Part shown: piece by piece, positions 45,385-54,894 of the stretch
Position numbering within the stretch: position 1 is the stretch's first letter
Layout: each line of letters opens with the position of its first letter
Assembly: GCA_946811695.1 (NCBI GenBank)
Contig: OX328124.1
Location: 96,457,304 to 96,521,303 of the forward strand
Source: Gonocerus acuteangulatus
Lineage: Eukaryota; Arthropoda; Insecta; Hemiptera; Coreidae
Direction of reading: 5' to 3'
DNA length: 64,000 nucleotides
Notes under the pieces: model-generated
Told to the model about the DNA's origin: nothing
The model's input: the letters and a program-made list of their open reading frames with translations, nothing else
Database searches by the model: none
Made by a program: the position numbers and the translations under genes

Positions 45385-45637
45385 GATTAGGTTATCCTAC
45401 ATTTTTTGATGGTTATTGAATATTTCAAACAATTCTGTTTCTCTGTTTGTAATATATCTTGTAGGAAATGAGCATTCATTTCTCATTCCTATCACGAAAA
45501 TTTGGTATTCCATTTTCATAATGTATCCAGAGATTTCGAGCTACAAATGGACAAGACGTTTAAATAAACTACATAAAATGTATATATACATAAAACGCAA
45601 ACCATGTACATATTTTGTTCTGATGAGATTCAGATAT
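45090..45637. other. Unrecognised sequence with a 46-base poly(A)
   Basis: Poly(A) at about 45336-45381 with no recognised retroelement body in front. Confidence 0.45.
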
Positions 45638-46139
45638 CGTCGATACAAAAGCAAAGTATCGAATGTGAAAAGTGGCTTGGTACCTTATAGATGACAATAT
45701 AAATTTTATCCTATGATATCGCACTAGTATTTCTAAAGTGACACAACCCAAAATAAAACTCAACTGAAAATTTGTCAATCTTGCCTATGTAGAGGGACAT
45801 ACCAATGAGACAGAAAGGGTTTCACAAGTGCCCTCTGGTGTACAAGCTCTGAAGCTAGGTACATTCAGTTTTGATGGTTGGTAAAGATATTTTTACCATG
45901 TCTTTCATAGCCATAACTGAAAAACACCGATTTTTGAGTTGTGTCGCTTTAGAAATACTATTAAGATATATTTTAATTAGACAATGCACATTCTTTATTT
46001 TGATTTTCTGTAATTGATAATTATTTTTCTTTAATTTTCGAGGGTTGGCCACAACGTGAATCAGTCCAACATGAATCAGACAAATTGAAAATGATAAATA
46101 TGTTTTTTGACATTCGATACTTTGCATGTGTAACGATGG
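45638..46139. mobile_element. MITE family M1, copy 2, interrupted by another MITE
   Basis: Ends CGTCGATACAAAAGCAAAGT and, on the right, CATTCGATACTTTGCATG. The interior matches the 54331-54879 copy (GGTACCTTATAGATGAC, TTAATTTTCGAG…GCCACAACGT) except for the insert at 45725-45960. It carries no hAT insert, so it is the empty site for the one at 54429. Confidence 0.85.
45725..45960. mobile_element. MITE family M2 nested in M1
   Basis: Inverted ends TAGTATTTCTAAAGTGACAC and its complement (GTGTCGCTTTAGAAATACTA) with one mismatch. 236 bp, non-coding. The other M1 copies lack it. Ends beginning TA could indicate a Tc1/mariner-type target, but a duplication is not clean. Confidence 0.8.
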
Positions 46140-46164
46140 TATGTATGAATATAGTGAAATAACA

Positions 46165-46325
46165 TATTTTCACCATGGTCACCTAACTGCAATCCTTGGT
46201 GTTCCGCCGTCCCCTCCGATCCCTAGGCATTGCTGAAGGCAGTCAAAAAGCATACCGGAACGTTCTAGACTTAAATTTTTACGAAGATTAGATTTTTGTT
46301 CTTATCCCAATCCTAACTAATCCCT
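46165..46325 (+). mobile_element. Degenerate Penelope terminal fragment
   Basis: CATGGTCACCTAACTGCAAT, CTAGGCATTGCTGAAGGCAG…CGGAACGTTCTAGAC and TTATCCCAATCCTAACTAAT parallel the right half of the pair at 14500-14716. The hammerhead is degraded (CTGAAGG…GGAACGTT). Confidence 0.6.
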
Positions 46326-46429
46326 GACTCTATATTACGTAGTTAGTGGTACATAACTTTCTATATGTATAATTTGTTTCAATATTTGTCTCGCAAGATG
46401 CTCTTTAACAGAATTAGAAATACAACTAT

Positions 46430-46935
46430 AATATTATATTTTATATTACATTTTTATTGTGGAAACGTTTCGGCTATAAGACATTTTGAATGCAATTTTC
46501 TGTATGATTTTGCAATATATTTTTATAAATTATAATCTTCAGATTAAGTGCTTGTAAATTTGATATTTAGTTTGAGGAGGAAATTTCATTTTTTAAAATT
46601 GTATGGTTCGTGTCTCTATTATTACATAGATGATATTATTATTATCTCAATAATTACATATTATTTTATATATTTGAGTCTGCTTCTGTAAAGGAGGACT
46701 AGATGTGCAAGACTAGCCTTTTATGTAATAATAGCGGCACGAACCATACAATTTAAAAAAATGAAATTTCCTGCTCAAAATAAATAATATAAAATTTACA
46801 AGCACATAATCTGAAGATTATAATTTATAAAAAAAAAAAATAGTGCAAAATCATACAGAAAATTGGATTGAAAATGGCTTATAGCCGAAACGTTTCCACA
46901 ACAAAAATGTAATATTGAAAACTGAATAAGCTGTT
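46430..46935. mobile_element. Inverted pair of PLE-C terminal segments
   Basis: 46445-46625 (TTGTGGAAACGTTTCGGCTA to ATTGTATGGTTCGTGTCT) is mirrored by 46735-46915. The middle contains TTTGAGTCTGCTTCTGTAAA and GGAGGACTAGATGTGCAAG, shared with 50230-50270. Each end has a hammerhead-like TTGAAAATGG…TAGCCGAAACGTT, with a degenerate CTGANGA box. No ORF. Confidence 0.8.
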
Positions 46936-47711
46936 ACCAACTACCTAGAAAATCTTAAGTTTTCAACTTAGGATCTAAACATATGTATATACACAACTAT
47001 AATAATAGGATTTTCTTAAAACGTTTAGAATAGAAAACAAAGTGGTCCAGGTCTAATAAAAAGTGAAGCAATCTGAATAATACAAAAAAACGTTTTAAAG
47101 CGTTTTTTTCTAATGGTAAACTTCTCCTAAATCATATGTTCATATTCAGTAAAGTTGTCTTCGAAAATACTGTTTTAATATCTGTCCTTAATAAAAAAAA
47201 AAAAAAAAAAAAAGAAAGAAAAAGAAAAAGAAAAAAGGAAAGAACAAAATAAAATAATTAAAACACCAGCTTTATTATAATGAAGGCCTCAAATCCCTAA
47301 TAAGACTATTAACGGGAATTATGGGAGGAAAAAGAAACAATTAAAGTGACAAGATATGAATATAGACTTAGGAAAGGTGACAGCTAGAGGGAGGGAGGAG
47401 GTTTAATGAGGCAAGAATTTGAATTTAGACGATGTGAGGTTTTAGGTCGGTAACGGTCCGGAAGCTGGCCTCACATCAGGATGTAGGCTCTGGGTCAGTA
47501 CATACTACACCCACCGAGGCTCTCGCCCAGGCCAGCTTAGCAAATGTATGTATGTATGAATGGGGTTTAAGGACGAAGAACGTCAAAGGTTACCATCGTC
47601 CTGTAAAGTTTTTTTCAATGAAAATTATTTTTGTGCTATAAAGATATTACAAGAGTCAATTGCACTACGTATATAGCTCAGCAAAGCTCTAAGTCTTTCT
47701 AAACAAACACT

Positions 47712-47804
<93 letters not shown>
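46936..47804. other. Mostly unrecognised; purine run, dispersed GC-rich repeat, (CT)n-(TA)n tract
   Basis: 47190-47240 is an A/G-rich run. 47450-47560 is GC-richer (GGAAGCTGGCCTCACATCAG) and ends in (TATG)n, perhaps the tail of an unclassified retroposon. 47711-47803 is a (CT)n-(TA)n compound microsatellite abutting the PLE-C fragment. Confidence 0.5.
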
Positions 47805-47808
<4 letters not shown>

Positions 47809-48062
47809 AGATCCTAAGTTAAAAACTAAGATGTTCCAGGTAGTTGGTAAAAGCTTATTAAGTCTTCAATAGTGTTGTATTTTAGTTACATTTTTGTTGT
47901 GGAAACGTTTCGGCTATAAGCCATTTTCAATCCAATTGTTTGTATGATTTAGTATTATTTTTATATATACATTATATCTTCAGATTATGTGCTTGTAAAT
48001 TTGATATTATTTAAGTTGAGGAGGAAATTTCATTTTTTATAAAATTGATTGAGAATATATGG
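47805..48062 (-). mobile_element. PLE-C terminal segment, minus strand
   Basis: TTGTGGAAACGTTTCGGCTA, CATTATATCTTCAGATTATG and GAGGAGGAAATTTCATTTTT match 46445-46600 and, inverted, 50290-50710. It retains the intact CTTCAGATATAATG-type site where the M1 MITE sits at 50377, so it serves as the empty site. Confidence 0.82.
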
Positions 48063-48075
48063 TCGACCGTTCAGA

Positions 48076-48282
48076 AGTAGGAAGCGTTGATCGTCGGGGT
48101 TTCGGTCAATGTTCTTATTTAATAAAACACATTTTATGATTAAAATGCATATTTATTACTGCCGACGTTTCGGCTTGCTATACAAGCCATCTTATCTTAC
48201 AGGGCTGTAAAAACATATATGGTATAACAATGACAGAAAAGAATAGATAAATTAACAAAAATATGAGTACTTATATGAGTGA

Positions 48283-48286
<4 letters not shown>
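48076..48286 (-). mobile_element. PLE-B terminal segment with interrupted hammerhead
   Basis: Closely matches 36140-36270 (GGAAGCGTTGATCGTCGGGG). On the minus strand the hammerhead reads CTG, extra bases (TAAGAT), AAGATGGCTTGT/ATAG/CAAGCC, GAAACGTC (48164-48202). The small insertion breaks the CTGANGA box. A (TA)n tract follows at 48287-48332. Confidence 0.78.
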
Positions 48287-48336
<50 letters not shown>

Positions 48337-48367
48337 TTTGAGGTATCTTCGCTGGGGAGAATTATTC

Positions 48368-48430
48368 GTGTTCTTCATGCGGCATTCTCCAGCGGTCTGT
48401 TTTTTAGCGTGATATTTTGCAGAAATCCAT
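48368..48430 (-). mobile_element. Extra partial copy of the PLE-D terminal segment
   Basis: GTGTTCTTCATGCGGCATTC and CGGTCTGTTTTTTAGCGTGA repeat the segment at 48625-48688 and, inverted, 49966-50030. Only the 3' half of the hammerhead is present. This is the tandem arrangement expected of Penelope terminal repeats. Confidence 0.75.
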
Positions 48431-48585
48431 GAACCATACAATTTTATAAAAATAAGGGCTTCAGAAATGTTCTTTTCTTGAAACGGGACAGTTCTCAATC
48501 TTCTCGATATGTATGTTACTACGCCACTGTTCTGTATTCTCTTGTATACCATACACATGTATATTTATTTAGATTTATATTATTA

Positions 48586-48625
<40 letters not shown>

Positions 48626-48670
48626 TCGTGTTCTTCATGCGGCATTCTCCAGCGGTCTGTTTTTTAGCGT

Positions 48671-48704
48671 GATATTTCGCAGAAATCCTATTCTGCTTCT
48701 TCAG
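48671..48704 (-). ncRNA. Hammerhead motif with ATAT helix III (PLE-D left arm)
   Basis: Minus strand: CTGAAGA, stem II GCAGAA/TAGGA/TTTCTGC, GAAATATC. Helix III is the palindrome ATAT rather than ACGT, a covarying alternative that preserves dimer pairing. Confidence 0.72.
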
Positions 48705-48772
48705 ACGGTTGTCCATTTTTACACTTTTTTAGTTTGTTATTTTTAAATAACCTATAATAAATTGAGCTTATT

Positions 48773-49425
48773 TTAACATATGGCGCTTTCGGATATGCAT
48801 TCTGGTATCGTCGCCTGTTGACAACGCGTAGAGCCGATGGAACTGTTTAGAAGATTTTCTTCGTCTTGCTGCGAAGTATCTGCTTTTCTTTTCTCTGCCA
48901 ATCTTCCTATTACAGTTCTAAGTACGGGCTTCCAGGTAGGGTGTAGGATAACACCTTCATCCCTGTTGAGAGTCATGGGTTGCTTGAATATCTCTACCGC
49001 CTCTCTGACAAGCCTTCTTTGCCGGTTATCTTCTTTAGCCAGGACTCTAGCTTCATCAAAGAGCATTTGTCCAGGACATTCTTCCCCGTGTCTGGCTACA
49101 GCAGACGTTTTGGTGCGTTTTAGGCGGTAGTCAGCACAGTGTTGCTTTATCCTTGTGGCTATCTTCTTTCCAGTCTGTCCGACGTAGACTGTTCCACAGT
49201 CACATGGAAGAACGTAAACACCCTTGTCCTGTAACCACTGCTTATCCCTTGCTGATCCGAGCGAGTCATCTATTTTCTCTAGAGGTCGGAAAGCGACGTC
49301 TACACCTCGATTTATGAAAAGTCTGCCTACTTTTTCGCTTATGCCTCGGACGTATGGCAACGCTACTCGGTTTGAGGTTTCTTCATTTTGTTTCTCAAGT
49401 ATTTTTCTTTGTGTTTTCTTTTTAA
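48773..49425 (-). pseudogene. Penelope-like element ORF C-terminus with complete GIY-YIG domain
   Basis: About 195 residues from 49360 down to the stop at 48773, with in-frame coding extending upstream to about 49425 (KKTQRKILEKQNEETSNRVA). The linker LPYVRGISEKVGRLFINRGV matches the Penelope segment between reverse transcriptase and nuclease. The nuclease follows: VYVLPCDCGTVYVGQTGKKI near residues 48-67 (paired Cys and the YVG motif), RIKQH (catalytic Arg), the KRTKTSAVARHGEECPG block, and RRLVREAVEIFKQ with the presumed catalytic Glu near 120. The reverse transcriptase is missing: the frame runs into the palindrome centre. A nicking role in target-primed integration is known for the family. 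Confidence 0.87.
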
Positions 49426-49504
49426 TACGGCTGACCGCTATAAAAAAGAAAACACAAAGAAAAATACTTGAGAAACAAAATGAAGAAACCTCAAGCGGTC
49501 AGCC

Positions 49505-49735
49505 TTATTAAAAAGACAACACAAAGAAAAATACTTGAGAAACAAAATGAAGAAACCTCAAACCGAGTAGCGTTGCCATACGTCCGAGGCATAAGCGAAA
49601 AAGTAGGCAGACTTTTCATAAATCGAGGTGTAGACGTCGCTTACCGACCTCTAAAGAAAATAGGTGACTCGCTCGGATCAGGAAAGGATAAGCAGTTAAG
49701 GTGTTATCCTACACCCTACCTGGAAACCCGTACTT
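49505..49735 (+). pseudogene. Mirror PLE-D ORF piece lacking the GIY-YIG core
   Basis: The right palindrome arm encodes SLIKKTTQRKILEKQNEETS, NRVALPYVRGISEKVGRLF and RPLKKIGDSLGSGKDKQ. It then jumps at about 49698 to sequence equivalent to the C-terminal GVILHPTWKPV region, out of frame. The missing ~280 bp are exactly the nuclease domain present in the left arm (about 48947-49228). Confidence 0.82.
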
Positions 49736-49950
49736 AGAACTGTAATAGGAAGATTGGCAGAGAAAAGAAAAGCAGATACTTCGCAGCAAGACGAAGAAAA
49801 TCTTCTAAACAGTTCCATCGGCTCTACGCGTTGTCAACAGGCGACGATACAAGAATGCATATCCGAAAGCGCCATATGTTAAAATAAGCTCAATTTATTA
49901 TAGGTTATTTAAAAATAACAAACTAAAAAAGTGTAAAAATGGACAACCGT

Positions 49951-49984
49951 CTGAAGAAGCAGAATAGGATTTCTGCGAAATATC
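49951..49984 (+). ncRNA. Hammerhead motif with ATAT helix III (PLE-D right arm)
   Basis: CTGAAGA, stem II GCAGAA/TAGGA/TTTCTGC, GAAATATC. Identical to the left-arm motif on the opposite strand. Confidence 0.72.
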
Positions 49985-50179
49985 ACGCTAAAAAACAGAC
50001 CGCTGGAGAATGCCGCATGAAGAACACGAATATATATATATACACGTATATAGTATAATAATATAAATCTAAATACATGTGTATGGTATACAAGAGAATA
50101 CAGAACAGTGGCGTAGTAACATACCTATCGAGAAGATTGAGAACTGTCCCGTTTCAAGAAAAGAAGATTTCTGAAGCCC

Positions 50180-50770
50180 TTATTTTTATAAAATTGTATG
50201 GTTCATGTCTCAATTATTACATATTATTTTATATATTTGAGTCTGCTTCTGTAACGGAGGACTAGATGTGCAAGTCTTGTAATAATTGAGACATGAACCA
50301 TACAATTTTATAAAAAATGAAATTTCCTCCTCAACTTAAATAATATCAAATTTATAAGCACATAATCTGAAGATATCGTCGATACAAAAGCAAACTAACG
50401 AATGTGAAAGAATGCATCTTTCATTGTCAATCTTTACTAATTTCTGCTGGACTTATTTACGGCAAATTCTTCAATCTGACTTCACTCTATTAAAGGGAAA
50501 GTATTCCACTATCAAAAGGCCAAATCTGCCGAATATTTGACTGTCCAAAAAAAAGTTATGAATAAATGCTTTTCCACTCTGAAAATTGGTTATTTACACA
50601 TTCGTTAGTTTGCATTTGTATCGACGATATAATGTATATATAAAAATAATACAAAATCATACAGACAATTGGATTGAAAATGGCTTATAGCCGAAACGTT
50701 TCCACAACAAAAATGTAATTAAAATACAAAACTATTGAAGATTTAATAAGCTGTTACCAACTTAATATGT
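50180..50770. mobile_element. PLE-C inverted pair interrupted by an M1 MITE
   Basis: AAAATTGTATGGTTCATGTC… to CTTGTAATAATTGAGACATG is an inner inverted pair. CATAATCTGAAGATAT then breaks at the M1 MITE (50377-50626), and ATATAATGTATATATAAAAA resumes PLE-C through TTATAGCCGAAACGTTTCC. A degenerate hammerhead remains at about 50676-50705. It overlaps the end of the PLE-D palindrome by a shared ~28-bp segment, so the palindrome probably inserted into PLE-C. Confidence 0.8.
50377..50626. mobile_element. MITE family M1, copy 3, with ATAT duplication
   Basis: 250 bp, ends CGTCGATACAAAAGCAAACT and complement (AGTTTGCATTTGTATCGACG). It is flanked by ATAT on both sides (50373-50376, 50627-50630). The related PLE-C copy near 47980 has a single ATAT at this point, which makes ATAT the target duplication. 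Confidence 0.9.
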
Positions 50771-50924
50771 AAGCTGTTACCTATATAAAATAAGTTCTAC
50801 ATGCTGAGGAAGCTGATATATGTTTTATATCTTGTACATGGACATTGTATTAAACTGTAATAGTATAAGAACCTTATAAATAATGTTAGAACCTACCTAT
50901 ACGGGGAGGGAGGAAACGCCCTAA

Positions 50925-51110
50925 TTGGGAGGGCCGGTGGCAGTGAGTTCTAAGCACTCTGTGCCTGGGTTCTTGCGTTCGATTGCCACTAGGTGTAAAG
51001 GATTATTGTTTCGAAAAAAAAAGGTTATATCCCCTATCCTGGCTAGGACAGGGCAGAACCCTTTAGAAACCCCGTCCCAAAAATGGATGTCATGTATAAG
51101 TAGTCGTTAA
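50925..51110 (+). mobile_element. Possible second SINE family (tRNA-like head)
   Basis: GGGCCGGTGGCAGTGAGTTC, then GCGTTCGATTGCC about 40 bp on, resemble A and B boxes. The remainder includes GGACAGGGCAGAACCCTTTA and ends near AAGTAGTCGTTAAAA without a long A tail. The body is unrelated to the main SINE family. Assignment is tentative. Confidence 0.45.
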
Positions 51111-52302
51111 AATTTAATTTAGTAAATATTAAAAATATACATTTAATGATATATAGTTAATGGGATTGTGTCCCTAATGTTCTCCAGGAGGTCGTTATAA
51201 AGGACCAGTATGAGCAATTGTCTCATAAAAGTCACACTATTGCATACATAAATATTAATCAATTCTTCAACGAATGCTGTAGCATAATTGACTTCCTAAG
51301 GACGAAATAATTTAAATTAGCTAATTACAATGCAAAAATTTCCCTAATAAATAAATACAGCAATGAACCATTTATATTTAATTTAAACACCACTACATAA
51401 TAATAACCATTCCCATGGAGACTTTTTTCGGCAGAGGAATATTGGAAAAGCAGGCTATTGGAAAAAATCGAGTCAAGAAAAAATGATCAATCCCCACTTG
51501 GAAGGGAAGTTTTAAAAAGATCTTGTTTGTTATGTTTTTGTGTGAGGACGAACTTCCCACATTTTGGAGTTAAGGTTTATGGTTCGATTATAAAATATAC
51601 ATCCTGCAGTAAGAGCCAAGATCGGTCACGACCAGGCGTACATGATTGATTTCGAAAGCAAGCAGTGTAACAGCTTCCCTCTTCCTTATCTTCACTATTT
51701 CTGTCTGTCCCTCATCTTAGTTTTGGTAAAGCCGTGCTAATTCCTGAAGTTTGTTGTCCTCCAGCGTTGTCCTAGAGGTACAAACACCAAGCCTGATCTT
51801 ATCGTACAAATATTTTGGATATGTTGTTGTTATCGGGCGACATTTCTGCCACCCACTGCATACCTGTTCAGATAGATCGTACAGTCCAATCGCGCAAACG
51901 CGAACTTTTGGGCGGGAAATATTACCTACGGTTCAAATATGTTCCAATTGCTTTTTTTTGGAACAACACGGCAATCGAAGCACTAAAATCTGAATGTTCT
52001 TGGTTTAGGATCGTCAAGGAAAGGCTTTGGGTGGTCAGGTTTATCAATTCTTAGCCAAATCTAAGACTGAAAACAATTAAAACCACAGTCGATTCAGATA
52101 GGTAGTTTTTACACGTGCGCCAACTTCAGGGAATTTCGCCATTGGCAAATTTTCGTAAACAGAACGCTAAGCATAACACTAAAAACTGATTGTCTTGTTT
52201 GGGGTCAGAGAAGGCTGGCCAGGCAAGAGATAGTGTTCAGTTAAACCTAAAACTATTTAATCCCAGTAATAAATTATAGAAAAGGGGATGTTTCCCACAG
52301 AC
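51111..52302. other. Unrecognised sequence
   Basis: Overlapping frames at 51751-52054 (+) are not recognised. No repeat ends matched. Confidence 0.35.
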
Positions 52303-52305
52303 TTA

Positions 52306-52958
52306 AGGCCCATTTACAATTTGATTAGTGCGAGTGCGAGTATTAAGTGATTAGTGGTTCCTGTGAGTGATTAGTGTTTAGTTCGAGTAGTGCCCACTGT
52401 ACTGTTTAGTTCATTTGTTGAGCGTCGAACGGCAAGTTTTATGGTCGAACAGCCTCAAGAAATTGTTAAGGTCCGCATGCTGCCGCAAGAGATCCTTAAG
52501 GTCGTTTTAAACGCAGTGTGCCTGAATGTGAAGAAGTCGTGGAATCAGAACAGTCAAGACTATGGCAACGAAAGTGGATAAGTAGAAGAGGCATTCATGG
52601 TGCGAGATATGGAATTGGGTCCTGAAGATACCATGGAATATTACTATGCAATCAGAATGACTTAAGAGTCATTTCATATATTACTTAACCTAGTTGCACC
52701 CGTCATACAGAAATAAGATACATTTATGAGACCTATTATGCCAGCAAAAGTGAAATTTCATGCTATTTTATACCTGTTGGAAGGTATAAATTATGTCCCC
52801 GTGTGTTTAGTGGAGGCTACTAAACAGAAAAATAGAACATGCTTCTATTCACTTGCACTTGATTACTAATCACTCGCACTAAACTATTGTTTTCCACACG
52901 TGTTTAGTAATAATCACTAAACACCTGCACTCGCACTAATCAAAGTGTAAATGGGCCT
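52306..52958 (+). mobile_element. PIF/Harbinger deletion derivative with TTA target duplication
   Basis: Inverted ends AGGCCCATTTACAATTTGAT and complement (ATCAAAGTGTAAATGGGCCT), followed by GTGCGAGTGC-type subterminal repeats on both sides. TTA flanks both ends (52303-52305, 52959-52961). A 3-bp TTA duplication is the hallmark of PIF/Harbinger, and the interior holds a matching nuclease fragment. The 653-bp length shows most of the coding region is deleted. Confidence 0.88.
52600..52795 (+). pseudogene. Harbinger-type transposase N-terminal fragment
   Basis: One frame reads EYYYAIRMT, stop, ESFHILLNLVAPVIQK, stop, DTFMRPIMPAKVKFHAILYL then LEGI. This resembles the N-terminal block of PIF/Harbinger nucleases (R-M-t…F-x-x-L-L…v-x-P…I-x-K-x-D-T-x-x-R-x-x-I…L-x-x-L-x-x-G). 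Two in-frame stops and loss of the DDE core make it dead. The upstream frame at 52390-52581 may include the start of the same protein but is not recognisable. Confidence 0.65.
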
Positions 52959-52961
52959 TTA

Positions 52962-54326
52962 CTCGGTGGAAATATAATGCCACACCCCTTTTCTCTGCTA
53001 ACTGCACGATCTATTTGTATATCATCAATTGTGTTTTACTCCTGGATATAATTTTTACAGCTCTTAGATATTTTATAACCCTACTCCAAATTATTTCTTG
53101 ATCCTTTTCTCTTCAAAATCATATCTTCATGACTCTCACTCCTTCCAGGCCATTAAGACAGAGCTGATATCGATTTTTCAAAAGTTCAAGGAGTCTTAGG
53201 AAAGTTCAAAACAAATCATTTTCCATAGCATTATGAAAGCTCCATATGAAATTTATAGGTTAAATTGTAATTAACAACATCTACCAAGCATAAAGACAAA
53301 CATTCCAGACTGCTACTATAGATTACATCCACTCGTGCTTTAGATCGTCTATTGATAACCAAGATGGAGCGCAGTAAAAAAGGTAATGGAAATTTTATAC
53401 TGGAAGATGCTTTTTAAAAAAAAAATCAAGCGAGATATTTTTGCGTAGGAGGATGTTGGTAGAACACGTAAAAAAAATATCAAAATTGGTTACCATTGAT
53501 CATTTGGAATTTTTCTTCCTCATGACTGGTAGATTCGAAATTTGCAATCAACAAAAACATTTTTTTTTATGACACCTTGTACAATTTCTAACATCACTTA
53601 ATTTACTCAAGGCCACAGGGTAATAAAAAAGAAGTCGATACATTAATAGTCGTTTTATTGTTTACCTTACCTCGATAAATCGAATAAAACCGGGGTTAGA
53701 TTAAAACCTTATTGGAGTACAATTAGAAAGTGACAAGTTTTCTATTACGTCGCCTTGACCTTTACTGGGCATTAAGCATGAGAGAAAAAAATCGCACATT
53801 ACGTTTTTGTATTCCTCGTTACATAGCGAATTTATTCCATATTGTTTAATAAATAAACCACATACAGTTATTTCATAAGGAATGATTTTAAATCACTGGT
53901 TTTATGAGGGCGTCAATACGGTGCATTTTTCAGATGCGGGACTTAATTTAAAAAAAAAATTATTTTTTAGGAGACCCACTTGTGATTTATTCAAAGTGTG
54001 TCTGCCATTTGAATGCTAGATGTCTTGGTTTATATGATAAAAATAATGATACACAGGATAATCGCTAGTTTAGATAATAATAAACAAAATAAATATTACA
54101 ATTTTGACTAACATAAAAACGAATAATGTTTACAGTTAATGGCTTAGGATTGAGATAATTCAATACACCCCCTTAGAACAGCATAATAATTACAAGCGTT
54201 TAGTCATGTTTCAACATTCAATTTTCTTCTTACCTGTCAATATCTTAACTTGCGGGGAACATCACTGTGTAATAATACAGGAATCTCAGTGAAAAAAATA
54301 AAACGCATTTGTTGATATTTGTATGG
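52962..54326. other. Unrecognised AT-rich sequence
   Basis: No feature recognised. Confidence 0.4.
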
Positions 54327-54330
54327 ATAT

Positions 54331-54879
54331 CGTCCATACAAATGCAAAGTATCGAACGTGAAAACTTTTTGGTACCTTATAGATGACTTAATATATATAT
54401 TATCCTATGATATATTTTAATTAGACTCATGGGCGTATATAAGGGGGGCTCAGGGGGCTGCAGCCCCCCCCCCCCCAAATTTCGATTTGATCGGTAAAAA
54501 TTTCATAGAACCCTTAAAAATAAATTAAATAAGATCATTTAGTTCATAAAACATATTCTACATTGGGTGTAATAGCGTTGGCTAAAGCTCTTCCAAGATC
54601 TAAATTGTTAGTATTCCATTCACTGGAAATGGTCTCAGCCCCCCTCCCCCCCCCCGATATTTTCCCAGCCCCCCTCCCCCCCCCCGAAATTTTCCCAGCC
54701 CCCTCCGAAATTATTTTCTATATACGCCCATGATTAGACTTAATGTACATTCGTTAGTTTGATGATCTGTAATTGATAATTATTTTTCTTTAATTTTCGA
54801 GAGTTTGCCACAACGTACATCAAAAATTGAAAATGAAAAATGTGTTTTTCACATTCGTTACTTTGCTTTTGTATCGACA
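54331..54879. mobile_element. MITE family M1, copy 4, interrupted by a hAT-like MITE
   Basis: Ends CGTCCATACAAATGCAAAGT and, on the right, CACATTCGTTACTTTGCTTT. ATAT flanks both sides (54327-54330, 54880-54883). The interior matches copy 2 except for the insert at 54429-54732 and the absence of M2. Confidence 0.88.
54429..54732. mobile_element. hAT-like MITE with 8-bp target duplication
   Basis: Terminal inverted repeats CATGGGCGTATATA / TATATACGCCCATG, flanked by ATTAGACT on both sides (54421-54428, 54733-54740). Eight-base duplications are typical of hAT elements. The interior has C-rich and G-rich runs (GGGGGCTGCAGCCCCCCCCC) and is non-coding. A second, truncated copy is at 61676-61893. 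Confidence 0.88.
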
Positions 54880-54894
54880 ATATGATATATTTAA

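Larger units (their letters stand above)
48431..50207. mobile_element. ~1.8-kb palindrome of two head-to-head PLE-D ends
   Basis: Left arm 48431-49440 and right arm 49480-50207 are inverted repeats: ACCATACAATTTTATAAAAA…, GAAACGGGACAGTTCTC, microsatellite, hammerhead, GIY-YIG coding region, linker. The right arm lacks about 280 bp covering the GIY-YIG core and has a tandem duplication of the linker near the centre (two copies of AGAAAAATACTTGAGAAACA). The centre is the small palindrome GGCTGACCGCT / AGCGGTCAGCC. Penelope elements are known to form inverted partial dimers. Confidence 0.88.

Noticed and set aside
48837..49130. 97-residue frame opposite the GIY-YIG ORF
   Set aside because: It is the antisense shadow of the PLE-D coding sequence, as is the frame at 49224-49511.
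50893..50919. Third HINE family 3' end (GGGAGGGAGGAAACGCCCTAA)
   Set aside because: It resembles the HINE-2 terminus, but no clear hairpin and no complementary 5' repeat were found.
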